Program-made: the position numbers and the translations under genes
Assembly: GCA_025499705.1 (NCBI GenBank)
Contig: JAFMVE010000002.1
Coordinates: 159,389 to 223,388 of the forward strand
Source: Carboxylicivirga caseinilyticus
GTDB lineage: Bacteria; Bacteroidota; Bacteroidia; Bacteroidales; Marinilabiliaceae
DNA: 64,000 bases
Direction of reading: 5' to 3'
The notes under the pieces: generated by a model
Databases searched by the model: none
Told to the model about the DNA's origin: nothing
Seen by the model: the letters and a program-made list of their open reading frames with translations, nothing else
Shown: piece after piece, positions 18,715 to 29,050 of the stretch
Layout: each line of letters starts with the position of its first letter
How positions within the stretch are numbered: the stretch's first letter is position 1

Positions 18715-18967
18715 GTTTCTCTAAAAACGGATCATTCAAAAATTAATCGTTTGTACTATTAAATATTTGATGACCTGTTAAAAGATTTAATTCCCCATAC
18801 TATCTACACTTAACAAAACTCAATACAAGTCTTGATTGCTTCCTAATTTTATTAGTAATTTTACTTTCATCGGCTTGAAGTGATAATTCAAGGAAATAAG
18901 TATCTTTGCACACCTGATTTGTGAAGTTGAAAAAAAGAGGTTGAACGAGCAGTATAATAGTTTTTAA
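18715..18967 (+). other. Intergenic region before lepA
   Basis: Apart from the groEL terminator on its left and the lepA promoter at 18875-18908, this AT-rich stretch holds no gene I can support. A 70-codon minus-strand frame across 18800-19012 overlaps the start of lepA and has no family features. Confidence 0.6.
18875..18908 (+). promoter_or_regulatory. lepA promoter (TTG-N23-TATCTTTG)
   Basis: TTG at 18875-18877 and TATCTTTG at 18901-18908 match the Bacteroidetes -33 and -7 boxes with a 23-bp spacer, the upper end of the accepted range. The -7 box lies 59 nt before the lepA ATG. Confidence 0.5.
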
Positions 18968-20755
18968 ATGAAGAACATACGTAACTTTTGCATCATAGCC
19001 CATATCGACCATGGTAAAAGTACCCTGGCAGACCGCTTATTGGAATTTACCAAAACTGTTTCAGATAAAGATCTTCAGGCTCAGGTTCTGGATGATATGG
19101 ATCTGGAACGTGAGCGAGGCATTACTATTAAGAGTCATGCCATACAAATGGACTTTGAATACAATAATGAAAAATACGTTCTGAACCTGATTGATACCCC
19201 TGGACACGTTGACTTTTCATATGAGGTATCACGATCCATTGCTGCCTGTGAGGGAGCTTTATTGATTGTTGATGCAACACAGGGTATTCAGGCACAAACT
19301 ATATCGAACCTTTATCAGGCTATCGAACACGATTTGGAAATTATTCCTATCCTCAATAAAATGGACTTACCCAATGCCATGCCTGAGGAAGTGGAAGATC
19401 AGATTATAGACCTGATTGGCTGCGATCGCGAAGATATTATCAGAGCCAGTGGTAAGACCGGCGAAGGTGTTGAAAACATTCTGGAAGCATTAATCCACCG
19501 AGTACCTGCTCCGGTTGGGGATCCTGATGCTCCGCTTCAGTGTTTGATTTTCGACTCAGTATTTAACTCTTTTCGTGGTATCATCGCTTACTTTAAAGTT
19601 GTAAACGGAAGCATCAGCAAAGGAGACCTTGTTAAGTTCTTTAACACCGGCAAACAATATGATGCTGACGAAATTGGTGTTCTGCGCCTTACTATGGAAC
19701 CCCGAAAAGAACTACGTACCGGTGATGTAGGTTATATCATTTCAGGTATTAAAACCAGTAAAGAAGTAAAAGTGGGTGATACCATTACCCATGTAAAAAA
19801 TAGTTGCAGCAAAGCCATTTCAGGTTTCGAAGAAGTAAAACCAATGGTATTTGCGGGTGTTTATCCGATTGATGCCGAAGACTATGAAGACTTACGCGCG
19901 GCAATGGAAAAACTTCAGTTGAATGATGCCTCCTTAACTTACGAGCCTGAATCATCGGCAGCACTTGGATTCGGATTTCGTTGTGGGTTCTTAGGTCTGC
20001 TTCATATGGAGATTATCCAGGAGCGTCTGGATCGTGAATTTGACATGGCTGTAATTACTACCGTGCCTAACGTGCCATATATTGCGCACACCAAAAAAGG
20101 TGAAATTATCCATATTCATACACCATCCGAGTTACCTGAACCCACTGTGCTGGATCATGTAGAAGAACCTTATATTAAGGCTTCCGTCATTACAAAGGCT
20201 GATTACATTGGAAGTATCATGTCGCTTTGTTTGAACAAGCGAGGTACTTTAATGAAACAGCATTACCTGACAGCTGATCGTGTTGATCTGGAATTTGATA
20301 TGCCATTGGCTGAGATTGTATTTGATTTCTACGACAAGTTGAAGAGTATTTCCAAAGGTTATGCATCGTTTGACTATCACCAAACAGGTTTTAGGGCTGC
20401 CAAACTGGTTCGGTTGGATATTCTGCTTAATGGAGAAAGTGTAGATGCTCTTTCATCACTTATCCACTTCGATAATGCGCAGACATTTGGCCGCCGTATG
20501 TGTGAGAAATTGAAGGAACTGATACCTCGTCAGCAATTCGACATTGCGATTCAGGCTGCCATTGGTGCTAAAGTTATTGCCCGCGAAACAGTTAAAGCCG
20601 TTCGTAAAGATGTAACTGCCAAATGTTATGGTGGAGATATCTCGCGTAAACGTAAACTATTGGAAAAACAGAAGAAAGGTAAAAAGCGTATGAAGCAGGT
20701 GGGTAATGTGGAAGTTCCGCAAAAGGCCTTCCTGGCAGTACTTAAGCTTGACTAG
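18968..20755 (+). CDS. lepA: Elongation factor 4 (LepA)
   Basis: The 595-aa protein is a ribosome-associated translational GTPase. G1 (AHIDHGKST) opens the protein, followed by [16 protein letters not shown] and NKMDLPNA; the LepA-specific C-terminal domain contains [34 protein letters not shown]. Length is standard. It is transcribed alone, with its own promoter and a terminator 18 nt after the stop. Confidence 0.98.
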   Translation: MKNIRNFCIIAHIDHGKSTLADRLLEFTKTVSDKDLQAQVLDDMDLERERGITIKSHAIQMDFEYNNEKYVLNLIDTPGHVDFSYEVSRSIAACEGALLIVDATQGIQAQTISNLYQAIEHDLEIIPILNKMDLPNAMPEEVEDQIIDLIGCDREDIIRASGKTGEGVENILEALIHRVPAPVGDPDAPLQCLIFDSVFNSFRGIIAYFKVVNGSISKGDLVKFFNTGKQYDADEIGVLRLTMEPRKELRTGDVGYIISGIKTSKEVKVGDTITHVKNSCSKAISGFEEVKPMVFAGVYPIDAEDYEDLRAAMEKLQLNDASLTYEPESSAALGFGFRCGFLGLLHMEIIQERLDREFDMAVITTVPNVPYIAHTKKGEIIHIHTPSELPEPTVLDHVEEPYIKASVITKADYIGSIMSLCLNKRGTLMKQHYLTADRVDLEFDMPLAEIVFDFYDKLKSISKGYASFDYHQTGFRAAKLVRLDILLNGESVDALSSLIHFDNAQTFGRRMCEKLKELIPRQQFDIAIQAAIGAKVIARETVKAVRKDVTAKCYGGDISRKRKLLEKQKKGKKRMKQVGNVEVPQKAFLAVLKLD

Positions 20756-20773
20756 ACAAACATTATATATTAT

Positions 20774-20807
20774 AAACGCGCAAGGAATTCACTCTTTGCG
20801 CGTTTTT
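20774..20807 (+). terminator. Terminator between lepA and the convergent NtrC-like gene
   Basis: The stem AAACGCGCAA/TTGCGCGTTT (20774-20783 and 20796-20805) is followed by TTTTT minus one base. It serves lepA; the A-run on the left is short, so termination of the minus-strand gene is less certain. Confidence 0.85.
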
Positions 20808-20829
20808 ATTTTATCAAAAAGAACAATCG

Positions 20830-22170
20830 CTATCCTTCTTTATCCTTCTTCAACAGATTGTAGATGGTCGACTTTCCCATATCCAGTTTATCAGCCACCA
20901 GTAATACATTGTTGTTATATTTTTTAAGGTAATGACGAATAATCCGTTCGGTAAATTCTTTCAATGTCATTTCCTCATTAAAAAGATCTTCTTCGGATTG
21001 AGTTGAGTTAAAAATAATGTGCTCCTGATCAATAATATTGGAATTTGTCATTACAGCTCCTAATTCAACAACCGCCTTTAACTCACGAACATTACCCGGA
21101 AACCGGTGACTTAATATTTTTTTCTTGGCAGCTGGTGTCAGTTCCAGTTTCTCCAATCCATTTTCCTTACAAAAGGCTGCAATAAAGTGCTGAGTAAGTA
21201 AAAGTGTGTCATTCCTCCTATCTTTCAATGGAGGCAGATGAATTGGCAAACCCAATAATCGATAGTATAAATCTTCACGGAAATTACCTGCCCGCACTTC
21301 TTCTGCCAAATCCTTATTGGTTGCCGTTATGATACGGGTATTAATTTTAATAACTGCATTTCCTCCAACACGTGTAATTTCGCGTTCCTGAAGCACACGC
21401 AATAGCTTAACCTGCAAATTAAAATCCATCTCCCCTATCTCATCCAGAAAAACTGTACCTCCATCAGCTTCTTCAAATTTTCCTTTTTTTGAAGTTATGG
21501 CTCCCGTAAACGCTCCTTTTTCGTGACCAAAAAGCTCACTCTCGATCAATTCTTTAGGAATAGCCCCCATATTAACTGCAATAAACGGACTGTCTTTACG
21601 GGGTGAGTTATAGTGAATGGTTTTTGCGATCAATTCCTTACCCGTTCCTGTCTCACCATAAACCGAAACATTTATGTTGGGTACTTTAATGGCTTTATCT
21701 ATCAAGGCAAAAACCTCTTTAATAGCCGGACTATCGCCAATAATAGCATTCTTATACTGGTATTTATTGCTGATTTCAGACTTTAGCTGACTTATCTCGT
21801 TCTTAAGATTCTTGTTTTTACGGATGTTTTGAATACTGTGTAACAGTCGATCCTTAATATTCTCATCCTTTGTTATGTAATCGTATGCACCTTCCTTCAG
21901 TAGTTGAACAGCAGTAGAAATATCATCCTGACCAGAAATCACAATCACATCAATCTCAGGATTAAAACGCTTAATTTTTTTCAGAATTTCATTACCAGTA
22001 AAATCAGGCAACCCCAAATCAAGAGTTACCACATCAGGATTATCGTTTAAATTTCTGATAAAATCCTTACCATTAAAATAAGACTGTACCTCATAATCAG
22101 GATTGAGCTTCAAAGTGTGTTCAATCAGTTTATTAAACACCTTATCATCCTCAATAACATTAATTCTCAT
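20830..22170 (-). CDS. NtrC-family sigma-54 response regulator
   Basis: The 446-aa protein has a receiver domain with phospho-acceptor D51 ([10 protein letters not shown]) and K101, an AAA+ domain with Walker A GETGTGKE at residue 172 and GAFTGA at 219-224, and a C-terminal Fis-type HTH ([21 protein letters not shown]). Phosphorylation should trigger oligomerisation and sigma-54 activation. No partner kinase lies next to it; the nearest histidine kinase is 7 kb away at 29016. It is divergent from porW/sprE with about 170 nt between the starts, so it could regulate that promoter, but no sigma-54 -24/-12 element was found there. Confidence 0.93.
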   Translation of the reverse strand: MRINVIEDDKVFNKLIEHTLKLNPDYEVQSYFNGKDFIRNLNDNPDVVTLDLGLPDFTGNEILKKIKRFNPEIDVIVISGQDDISTAVQLLKEGAYDYITKDENIKDRLLHSIQNIRKNKNLKNEISQLKSEISNKYQYKNAIIGDSPAIKEVFALIDKAIKVPNINVSVYGETGTGKELIAKTIHYNSPRKDSPFIAVNMGAIPKELIESELFGHEKGAFTGAITSKKGKFEEADGGTVFLDEIGEMDFNLQVKLLRVLQEREITRVGGNAVIKINTRIITATNKDLAEEVRAGNFREDLYYRLLGLPIHLPPLKDRRNDTLLLTQHFIAAFCKENGLEKLELTPAAKKKILSHRFPGNVRELKAVVELGAVMTNSNIIDQEHIIFNSTQSEEDLFNEEMTLKEFTERIIRHYLKKYNNNVLLVADKLDMGKSTIYNLLKKDKEG

Positions 22171-22290
22171 GATTCAATATCTTTGGTCTGTTCAATAACC
22201 AACCCTTACGAATGGTTTGCAATTCAGCGATAATTGGTAAATTTAGAAATTGTTTTTACTCTACAGGGCAATTTTTGTGTTTTAATGAAA

Positions 22291-22298
22291 TATTTTTG
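22291..22298 (+). promoter_or_regulatory. -7 box candidate for porW/sprE-porX
   Basis: TATTTTTG fits TAnnTTTG exactly. Transcription would begin near 22305, before the ATG at 22342 and very close to the TTG at 22318. No well-spaced TTG was found upstream. Confidence 0.4.
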
Positions 22299-22341
22299 CT
22301 CAAATTGAGTTTTAATCTTGATTAAGAAGACGTCGCATTAC

Positions 22342-25300
22342 ATGATATATAGAAGAACCGGTTTTGTACTTATTGTAATATTAGTGCTGGTTGGCTGTAG
22401 CACAAAAAAGAATACATGGCTCAGCCGTAACTACCATAACCTAACTGCCTATTACAATGTCTATTTCAATGGCAAGGAAGCCCTCAATGCAGGTGTAAAA
22501 TCCATCAGGGATGGTTATAACAATGATTATAACCGTATTCTTCCCATGTATGAGTCATCTGATAAGAGTGCCATTGGTGTGGCAACGAGCAATATGGAGC
22601 GTGCTATCGAAAAAGGTGGAAAGCTGATTAAAAAACATTCCATTACCGCCAAACCAAAGAAAAAATCCGGATCAAAAAGTACCCGGTCCGCAGAATTTTA
22701 TTCACAAAAAGAATATAATGAGTGGGTTGATGATGCTTACCTTTTGATTGGTAAAGCTCAGTTTTACAAACATGATTTTTTACCTGCTATCCGAACTTTT
22801 CAATATGTTATTCGTGAATACAATAATAAGCCTGCTCAATACGAAGGGCTTATTTGGCTTGCACGGGCATATACTGAATACCAGGATTACATTGGAGCTT
22901 TGTCGGCACTTGAAAGCTATGATTTGGGAGGCAATGCCCCTATCGATTTATATGGAGAGTATATGGCTGCTTATGCTAATTTATTGCTGAAGCAGGGAAA
23001 ATATCCTGAAGCCATTCCTTACCTTAAAAATAATATTGCCAACAATGTGGACCGTAAACAACGACTTCGGTTTACATACATCCTGGGGCAGCTTTATCTC
23101 GAAACAAATCAGAAAAAAGAAGCAGTAGAAGCATTTACTTATGTTTCCAAAAATAGCCCTGATTACGAAATGACATTTAATGCAAAAGTGATCAAAGCTT
23201 CTGTACTCTATAATGATGCCGATATTGCAACTGTTAAAAAAGAGCTGACAAAACTACGTAAAGATAAAAAGAACAAAGAATATCTTGATCGTATCTATTG
23301 GGCTTTCGGACAGGTATCGGAACAGGAAAACGACCTCGACGAAGCGTTGGCCTATTATATTAAATCGATCAACAGCAGTATTGATAATAATGATCAGAAA
23401 GCTCAATCGTATATTGATGCTGCCGAAATATATTATAATCGTTTCGACTACCCCGATGCCTACTACTATTACGATAGCGCGCTGATGGTAATCAACGAGG
23501 AGGTTGAATCGTATGACGAATTAGTAGAACGACATGCTGGCTTAAGTGGCTTGGTTGAGAACATTCTGATTGTTGAGAACGAGGATAGTTTGCAACGTCT
23601 GGCAGATATGAGTGAACCTGTATTACTGGCTTACCTGGATGACATCATTGACAAAAAGAAGAAGGAGGAAGAAGAACGATTAGAGCGTGAAAGACAAGAA
23701 AAGGAAGATTCTGAAGATCCATTTTTCCTGCAGAATAATCAAAGCACTGTAAATTCAAATCAATCAGGCGGCAAATGGTATTTTTATAACCAGGTATCGA
23801 AAGCATCAGGGAAAACTGAATTCCAGAAACGTTGGGGTAAGCGTAAGCTTGAAGATAACTGGAGACGGAGTGATAAGAGTAAAAACATGGATGAGGATTT
23901 GATGCCTGAAGATCCGTTTGATGCCCCGGATAATCCACTTGCTGATGCATTAGGTAAAAAAGCAGATGAGGCAGCAGAGGAAGATTCTCCATCAACTCCT
24001 TCATCAGGAAATATTCCTACTCGTCAGCAGTTACTGGCTGACATTCCGCTTACTCCTGAAGCCAGAGCCGTTTCAGATGATAAGATTGAAACATCGTTGA
24101 TGGAGATGGGACTTTTGTTCATGGATCGCCTGGAGAACTACCCAAAATCGATAGAATCTTTAGAGGACCTGCTGAAACGATATCCTGAAGGTCGCATGAG
24201 AGATCAAGCTTTAGTAGCTCTTTATAATGCTTATCGACTAAATAGAGATGAGACCGGTATGGCATCAACCCGTCGAAGACTTGAAACCGAATTTCCAGAC
24301 AGTCGTTTTGTAACTTACCTGAACGATCCGGATTTCTTTTCTAAACTGGATAAGATTCAGAAAGAACAAGATCTTGCCTACGAAAAAACATATGAAGACT
24401 TTCTCTTTGGTCGTTTTATCGATGTAATAGGAAAAAGTAGTGAGGTAATCGAATCAAAGAATGATAATCCTTTATTGCCTAAATATTATCTTTTAAGAGC
24501 ACTATCTCAAGGAAAACTAGGTAACACAGGTTTCTTTAGAAGCGATCTCGACTCATTAATTATCAAAGCACCAGGGACAGAAGAATCTGCTTTGGCTGAA
24601 CAGCTTATTAAGCACCTGGAAGAAGGAAAGACACCTGTTCAGGGAACTTTGTTTTCGGCAACACCTCAGGGATCAAGAACAAGTTCGGATATCAACAATC
24701 TGTCCGATGAAGGTGGAACATCTGCCAACCAACTTCAGTTTGTTTATACCGAAAACGAACCATATGAATTAGTGGTTATGAAGATTGAACCTGCTAATGT
24801 GAACCGGGCAATTTACAATGTGGCAGATTATAACTTTTCGCGCTACTTATTGCACGATTTCGAAATAAAAGAGCAAACGTTGATAAATGGTGACAAAGCC
24901 ATCATCGTTAGTGGATTTAAAAACAAAGGTGAGGCAATGGACTATTTCTATTCGTTGCGCGAAAGACCCGAGTTTTTCAAATTTGACTTTTTTAAAGACA
25001 ACATTGCTGTTATCTCACAATCAAATGCCAATAAGTTCTATTTATCAGGTCTGATAAAGGAATACATGGAATTCTTCAACACTTACTATCTGACCATGGT
25101 TACGAAAAAAGAGCTGGACAAAGTAAGAAAAGAAGAACCTGAAATTGATGAAAGTGCTTCAAAACAAGAGGAAGAAAAAGTTGAAGAATTAATTGAAACT
25201 ACTGCTGAACAAGCAAAAGAAACAACGGAAGTTGAAGAAAATAAAGCAGGCGATAAAGTAGAAGAAGCAGCCAATGTTACAACATCACCTGTTGCTGATT

Positions 25301-25710
25301 CAACTAAAACTGAAGAAGTAAAGCAACCGGAAAAACCAAAACGAAGATCTATTTATAGTTATGCTCCGGATACGACACATAATATTATCGTAATAATTGA
25401 GAAAACAAGGTTAGATTACAATAGACTAAAAACAATCTATGCCAATTTCGCACGCAACAAATTTGGAACCCGAATAAAAGTAGATTTGATTGATCTCGGC
25501 TCCAATTATCGTGCTTTAAATATTGCCGGATTCAATAACGCAGATGAAGCCAAAGCATTTATTGGTGAAATAAACTCCAATGATTTTCTTACGCGTGATA
25601 TCATTCGAAAGGAACACTTTATTTGGAGTATATCACCAGCGAATCTTGAAATTCTGTTGAAGAGACCAACTCTCAGATCTTATGAAATGTTCTATAAAGA
25701 TTATTATTAG
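22342..25710 (+). CDS. sprE: PorW/SprE, type IX secretion lipoprotein with TPRs
   Basis: The frame can be opened by a TTG at 22318, but I choose the ATG at 22342 (1122 aa) because it gives a compact lipoprotein signal with the lipobox LVGC and lipidated Cys19. After it comes STKKNTWLSRNYHNLTAYYNVYFNGKEAL, the hallmark of the SprE/PorW family. Several TPR-like repeats fill ~130-400, followed by a Lys/Glu-rich segment, more repeats, and two C-terminal ~90-residue repeats resembling each other (YELVVMKIEPANVNRAIYNVADYN and HNIIVIIEKTRLDYNRLKTIYANF). PorW is needed for type IX secretion and, in gliding species, for SprB-based motility. porX follows 17 nt later. Confidence 0.88.
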   Translation: MIYRRTGFVLIVILVLVGCSTKKNTWLSRNYHNLTAYYNVYFNGKEALNAGVKSIRDGYNNDYNRILPMYESSDKSAIGVATSNMERAIEKGGKLIKKHSITAKPKKKSGSKSTRSAEFYSQKEYNEWVDDAYLLIGKAQFYKHDFLPAIRTFQYVIREYNNKPAQYEGLIWLARAYTEYQDYIGALSALESYDLGGNAPIDLYGEYMAAYANLLLKQGKYPEAIPYLKNNIANNVDRKQRLRFTYILGQLYLETNQKKEAVEAFTYVSKNSPDYEMTFNAKVIKASVLYNDADIATVKKELTKLRKDKKNKEYLDRIYWAFGQVSEQENDLDEALAYYIKSINSSIDNNDQKAQSYIDAAEIYYNRFDYPDAYYYYDSALMVINEEVESYDELVERHAGLSGLVENILIVENEDSLQRLADMSEPVLLAYLDDIIDKKKKEEEERLERERQEKEDSEDPFFLQNNQSTVNSNQSGGKWYFYNQVSKASGKTEFQKRWGKRKLEDNWRRSDKSKNMDEDLMPEDPFDAPDNPLADALGKKADEAAEEDSPSTPSSGNIPTRQQLLADIPLTPEARAVSDDKIETSLMEMGLLFMDRLENYPKSIESLEDLLKRYPEGRMRDQALVALYNAYRLNRDETGMASTRRRLETEFPDSRFVTYLNDPDFFSKLDKIQKEQDLAYEKTYEDFLFGRFIDVIGKSSEVIESKNDNPLLPKYYLLRALSQGKLGNTGFFRSDLDSLIIKAPGTEESALAEQLIKHLEEGKTPVQGTLFSATPQGSRTSSDINNLSDEGGTSANQLQFVYTENEPYELVVMKIEPANVNRAIYNVADYNFSRYLLHDFEIKEQTLINGDKAIIVSGFKNKGEAMDYFYSLRERPEFFKFDFFKDNIAVISQSNANKFYLSGLIKEYMEFFNTYYLTMVTKKELDKVRKEEPEIDESASKQEEEKVEELIETTAEQAKETTEVEENKAGDKVEEAANVTTSPVADSTKTEEVKQPEKPKRRSIYSYAPDTTHNIIVIIEKTRLDYNRLKTIYANFARNKFGTRIKVDLIDLGSNYRALNIAGFNNADEAKAFIGEINSNDFLTRDIIRKEHFIWSISPANLEILLKRPTLRSYEMFYKDYY

Positions 25711-25727
25711 TTAAGAAAGGGAAAGTT

Positions 25728-27284
25728 ATGAGCGACAGCAACATAAAAATTCTATGGGTAGATGATGAAATAGAGCATTTACGGGCACATATCATGTTTC
25801 TGAAAGAAAAAGGTTATACCGTTGAAACATCTACAAATGGTCAGGATGCACTTACAATGGTTGAGAAGAGTTTTTATGATCTTATCTTTCTGGATGAAAA
25901 CATGCCTGGCTTATCCGGTCTCGAAACACTCAACTTCTTAAAAGAACTTCGTTCTGAGATTCCGGTGGTGATGATCACCAAGAGTGAAGAAGAAGATATC
26001 ATGGATCAGGCCATCGGCAATAAAATAGCTGATTACCTTATTAAGCCTGTGAACCCAAGACAAATTCTTCTTACCATCAAAAAGAATCTTAATACCAAAG
26101 AGCTGGTTACTAAGACCACCACTTCGGGCTACCAGTCGCAGTTCGGGAAAATTGCACTCAAAATAAACGACTCGTTTACCTATAAAGATTGGGTTGAAGT
26201 TTACAAACGAATCATCTATTGGGAGCTTGAATTGGAACAGGGAGATGGAGCGATGGACGAAGTGCTTCGCATGCAGAAAAACGAAGCAAACCAGTCGTTT
26301 ACAAAATTCATCAAAAAAAATTACATCGACTGGTTAAATAACGAAGATGATGCACCATTGATGTCACATCATCTGATAAAAAACAAAGTATTGCCCCTTC
26401 TCGATCAGGGTAAAAAAGTTTTCTTTATTGTGATAGATAACTTCCGATACGATCAATGGGAAGTATTAAAAAGGGTTATTTCATCAGATTATCTGATTGA
26501 AGAGGAAACTCCTTTTTACAGCATATTACCTACAGCGACCCAATATGCACGTAACTCAATTTTCTCAGGCCTTTTACCTTCTCAAATAAAAAAGATGTTT
26601 CCTCAATTCTGGGTTGATGAAGATGAAGAAGAGGGTAAAAACCAATACGAAGAAGAGTTATTAGGTACTTTGTTCGATCGATTCAGAAAAAAAGCAAGTT
26701 ACAGCTATCATAAAATAACCGACAACGAAGGCGGCAAAAACATGCTGGATAATCTCCACAGTCTTTTGGAAAATGATTTAAATGCCATTGTTTTCAATTT
26801 TGTGGATATGCTCTCCCATGCCCGTACTGAAGTTAAAATGATTAAAGAGCTGGCACGCGACGAAGCAGCCTACCGATCCCTAACCTTATCATGGTTCAAC
26901 CATTCTTCGTTAAGAGAATTACTTCAGCGTTTGAAAGAAGAAGACGTGACGATTATCTTAACTACCGATCATGGAACAACAAGGGCTCAGAATCCTGTTA
27001 AAGTTATTGGTGATCGCAATGTAAACACGAATTTACGTTATAAGCAAGGGAAAAATCTTGCATATAAAGAAAAAGAGGTATTTGAAATTAAGCAACCTGA
27101 CAAAGCCTTTTTACCAAAACTAAATATTTCAACCACATACATTTTTGCCTGCAACAGCGACTTTTTTGCCTATCCTAATAATTACAATCATTACGTAAGT
27201 TATTATCGCGATACCTTTCAGCATGGCGGTATTTCACTTGAAGAAATGATAATACCTTGTTCCCAGTTAAAAGGCCGAAAATAA
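25728..27284 (+). CDS. porX: PorX, two-component regulator with PglZ/alkaline phosphatase-like domain
   Basis: The 518-aa protein joins a receiver domain (acidic pair D12-D13, phospho-acceptor D56, T84 and K106) to a C-terminal PglZ-type phosphodiesterase/phosphatase domain. In the latter, VIDNFRYDQW, the TATQYARN motif with T271 as likely nucleophile, TTDHGTT and HGG near the C-terminus are the metal and catalytic elements. PorX works with the kinase PorY and ECF sigma factor SigP on type IX secretion genes, and hydrolyses oligonucleotide substrates in vitro. The partner PorW is 17 nt upstream. Confidence 0.93.
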   Translation: MSDSNIKILWVDDEIEHLRAHIMFLKEKGYTVETSTNGQDALTMVEKSFYDLIFLDENMPGLSGLETLNFLKELRSEIPVVMITKSEEEDIMDQAIGNKIADYLIKPVNPRQILLTIKKNLNTKELVTKTTTSGYQSQFGKIALKINDSFTYKDWVEVYKRIIYWELELEQGDGAMDEVLRMQKNEANQSFTKFIKKNYIDWLNNEDDAPLMSHHLIKNKVLPLLDQGKKVFFIVIDNFRYDQWEVLKRVISSDYLIEEETPFYSILPTATQYARNSIFSGLLPSQIKKMFPQFWVDEDEEEGKNQYEEELLGTLFDRFRKKASYSYHKITDNEGGKNMLDNLHSLLENDLNAIVFNFVDMLSHARTEVKMIKELARDEAAYRSLTLSWFNHSSLRELLQRLKEEDVTIILTTDHGTTRAQNPVKVIGDRNVNTNLRYKQGKNLAYKEKEVFEIKQPDKAFLPKLNISTTYIFACNSDFFAYPNNYNHYVSYYRDTFQHGGISLEEMIIPCSQLKGRK

Positions 27285-27318
27285 TTGATGACTTTTTCGT
27301 TTCCAAAGATTATTTTTG
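27285..27318 (+). promoter_or_regulatory. tsaE promoter (TTG-N23-TATTTTTG)
   Basis: TTG at 27285-27287, immediately after the porX stop codon, and TATTTTTG at 27311-27318 match both Bacteroidetes promoter boxes with a 23-bp spacer. The start codon is 18 nt downstream, implying a very short leader. Confidence 0.45.
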
Positions 27319-27336
27319 CAGACACAATAGTATGAT

Positions 27337-27759
27337 ATGAATACATTTTATATTGATTCATTAGATAAAATCGATGAGGTTGCACAAGCCTTTCTTGCTG
27401 AATATGCCGACGAACGGGTGATGGCTTTTTATGGAGAAATGGGAGTTGGCAAAACTACTTTTATTAAAGCGCTTTGTAAGGCATTAAACATTGAAGACAC
27501 AGTTAACAGCCCTAGTTTTGCCATTGTAAACGAATACCATAACCAGGAAGATGATATTGTTTACCATTTCGATTTTTACAGGCTGAAAGAAGAGGAAGAG
27601 GCTTACGACATGGGTTATGAAGATTACTTATACTCAGGGCACCATTGTATGATTGAATGGCCTGAAAAGATTGCTTCATTATTACCCAAAGGTCGTCTTG
27701 AGTTGCACATTACTGAAGAAATGGATGGAAGGCGAAAACTAACCATTGAGAAACAATAA
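27337..27759 (+). CDS. tsaE: TsaE, tRNA threonylcarbamoyladenosine biosynthesis ATPase
   Basis: The 140-aa ATPase has the P-loop GEMGVGKT at residues 33-40, the NSPSFAIVNEY segment and a MIEWPEKI motif typical of TsaE. With TsaB, TsaC and TsaD it makes the t6A37 modification of ANN-decoding tRNAs in the cytoplasm. The gene order porX-tsaE-alanine dehydrogenase is, as I recall it, common in Bacteroidetes. Confidence 0.95.
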   Translation: MNTFYIDSLDKIDEVAQAFLAEYADERVMAFYGEMGVGKTTFIKALCKALNIEDTVNSPSFAIVNEYHNQEDDIVYHFDFYRLKEEEEAYDMGYEDYLYSGHHCMIEWPEKIASLLPKGRLELHITEEMDGRRKLTIEKQ

Positions 27760-27835
27760 CTTTTCTGAAAGTTGATCTTTTTTGCTATCTTCAGGCAGAT
27801 TGGAATTTACATAAATAACAGGTAGCATTTAACTT

Positions 27836-29050
27836 ATGATGGGCGAAAACAAACCTTATTCTTTAATGGGACAGACACACTTGTTACCCAGAGAAGAAAT
27901 GCTTGAAACAGGAAAGAGAAAGAAGTTAGTTACCATAGGCATTCCCAAAGACTTTTCTTTCTTCGAAAACCGTGTTCCTCTTTCACCGCAAGGTGTTGAG
28001 CTACTTATTGCCAATGGCCATTCGGTTCTTTTTGAAGCAGGCGCAGGCGACAGGGCCAATTATTTCGACCATGATTTTGCTGAATGCGGAGCCAAAATAG
28101 TTCAGAAAAAAGAAGTTTTTACGGCCGACATCATTCTTAAGATTTCAGCTCCCAACGACGAAGAAATAGAACTTCTAAAACCGAATCAGGTTGTTTTTTC
28201 ACTTATTTATCTATACAATCAAAGTCGTGCATCCATCCAAAAAATGATGGATAAAAAGATTATTGCTATTGGCTACGAAGTTTTAAAAGATGGTAATGAT
28301 TGCTACCCTATCATACGTAGCATGAGTGAGATTGAAGGAGCTGCTTCTGTAATGATAGCAAGTGAATACCTGAGTAAAGCTCATAATGGGAAAGGTGTAT
28401 TATTAGGTGGCATTACCGGTATTTCGCCAGCCGAAGTAGTTATTTTAGGTGCAGGCACAGCAGGTGAATTTGCTGCCAGAGCTGCATTAGGTTTAGGTGC
28501 ATCTGTTAAAGTTTTTGATAACTCGTTTCACCGACTTCGGGAACTTGAACGTAATATTGGACAACGCATTTTTACTTCAGTATTACATCCACCGGCTGTA
28601 ACAAAAGCCATGCAAAGTGCAGATGCTTTGATCGGAAGTCTTCGTTACCTGCAGGCAGGACATACATTTATGGTTACTGAAGATCAGGTTTCGCAAATGA
28701 AACCCGGCTCTATCATCATTGATTTAAGCATGGATCAGGGTGGCTGTATTGAAACAAGTAAGTGTACTAATTTTGATCGCCCTATCTTTCATAAACATGG
28801 AGTAATTCATTATTGTGTACCTAATATTGCCTCAAGAGTTTCACGCACTTCATCCATTGCCTTAAGCAATATATTTGCTCCTATCCTATTGAGCATAGGC
28901 GAGTCAGGAGGCATTCAAAATTTAATAAAAGAAAATTTAGGCATCAGCCAGGGTGTGTATCTGTACAAAGGAATACTTACAAACAACTTGATAGCCAATC
29001 GCTTTAGTTTACCTTCTAAAGATATTGGTTTACTAATGGCTGCCTTTTAA
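27836..29050 (+). CDS. ald: Alanine dehydrogenase-like protein
   Basis: The 404-aa protein belongs to the alanine dehydrogenase/PNT family: ENRVPLSP near residue 45 (substrate Arg), ILKISAP (substrate Lys), a Rossmann motif VILGAGTAGEFAARAALGLGA, and the DQGGC motif with the catalytic Asp. It has a ~30-residue N-terminal extension compared with the usual ~370-aa enzymes, and two Met codons open the frame. The position of the active-site His of classical alanine dehydrogenases (FLHLAA) reads LIYLYN here, so His seems replaced by Tyr, and the MPASVP loop is NIASRV. NAD-dependent oxidation of alanine is likely but not certain. Its 3' end overlaps the convergent kinase gene by 35 nt. Confidence 0.8.
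   Translation: MMGENKPYSLMGQTHLLPREEMLETGKRKKLVTIGIPKDFSFFENRVPLSPQGVELLIANGHSVLFEAGAGDRANYFDHDFAECGAKIVQKKEVFTADIILKISAPNDEEIELLKPNQVVFSLIYLYNQSRASIQKMMDKKIIAIGYEVLKDGNDCYPIIRSMSEIEGAASVMIASEYLSKAHNGKGVLLGGITGISPAEVVILGAGTAGEFAARAALGLGASVKVFDNSFHRLRELERNIGQRIFTSVLHPPAVTKAMQSADALIGSLRYLQAGHTFMVTEDQVSQMKPGSIIIDLSMDQGGCIETSKCTNFDRPIFHKHGVIHYCVPNIASRVSRTSSIALSNIFAPILLSIGESGGIQNLIKENLGISQGVYLYKGILTNNLIANRFSLPSKDIGLLMAAF

Noticed and set aside
18800..19012. 70-codon minus-strand frame before lepA
   Set aside because: It overlaps the lepA promoter and start and has no ribosome-binding site or recognisable features.
22318..22341. TTG at 22318 as start of PorW/SprE
   Set aside because: It would place eight extra polar residues before the signal and leave almost no leader after the likely promoter; the ATG at 22342 gives a normal lipoprotein signal.
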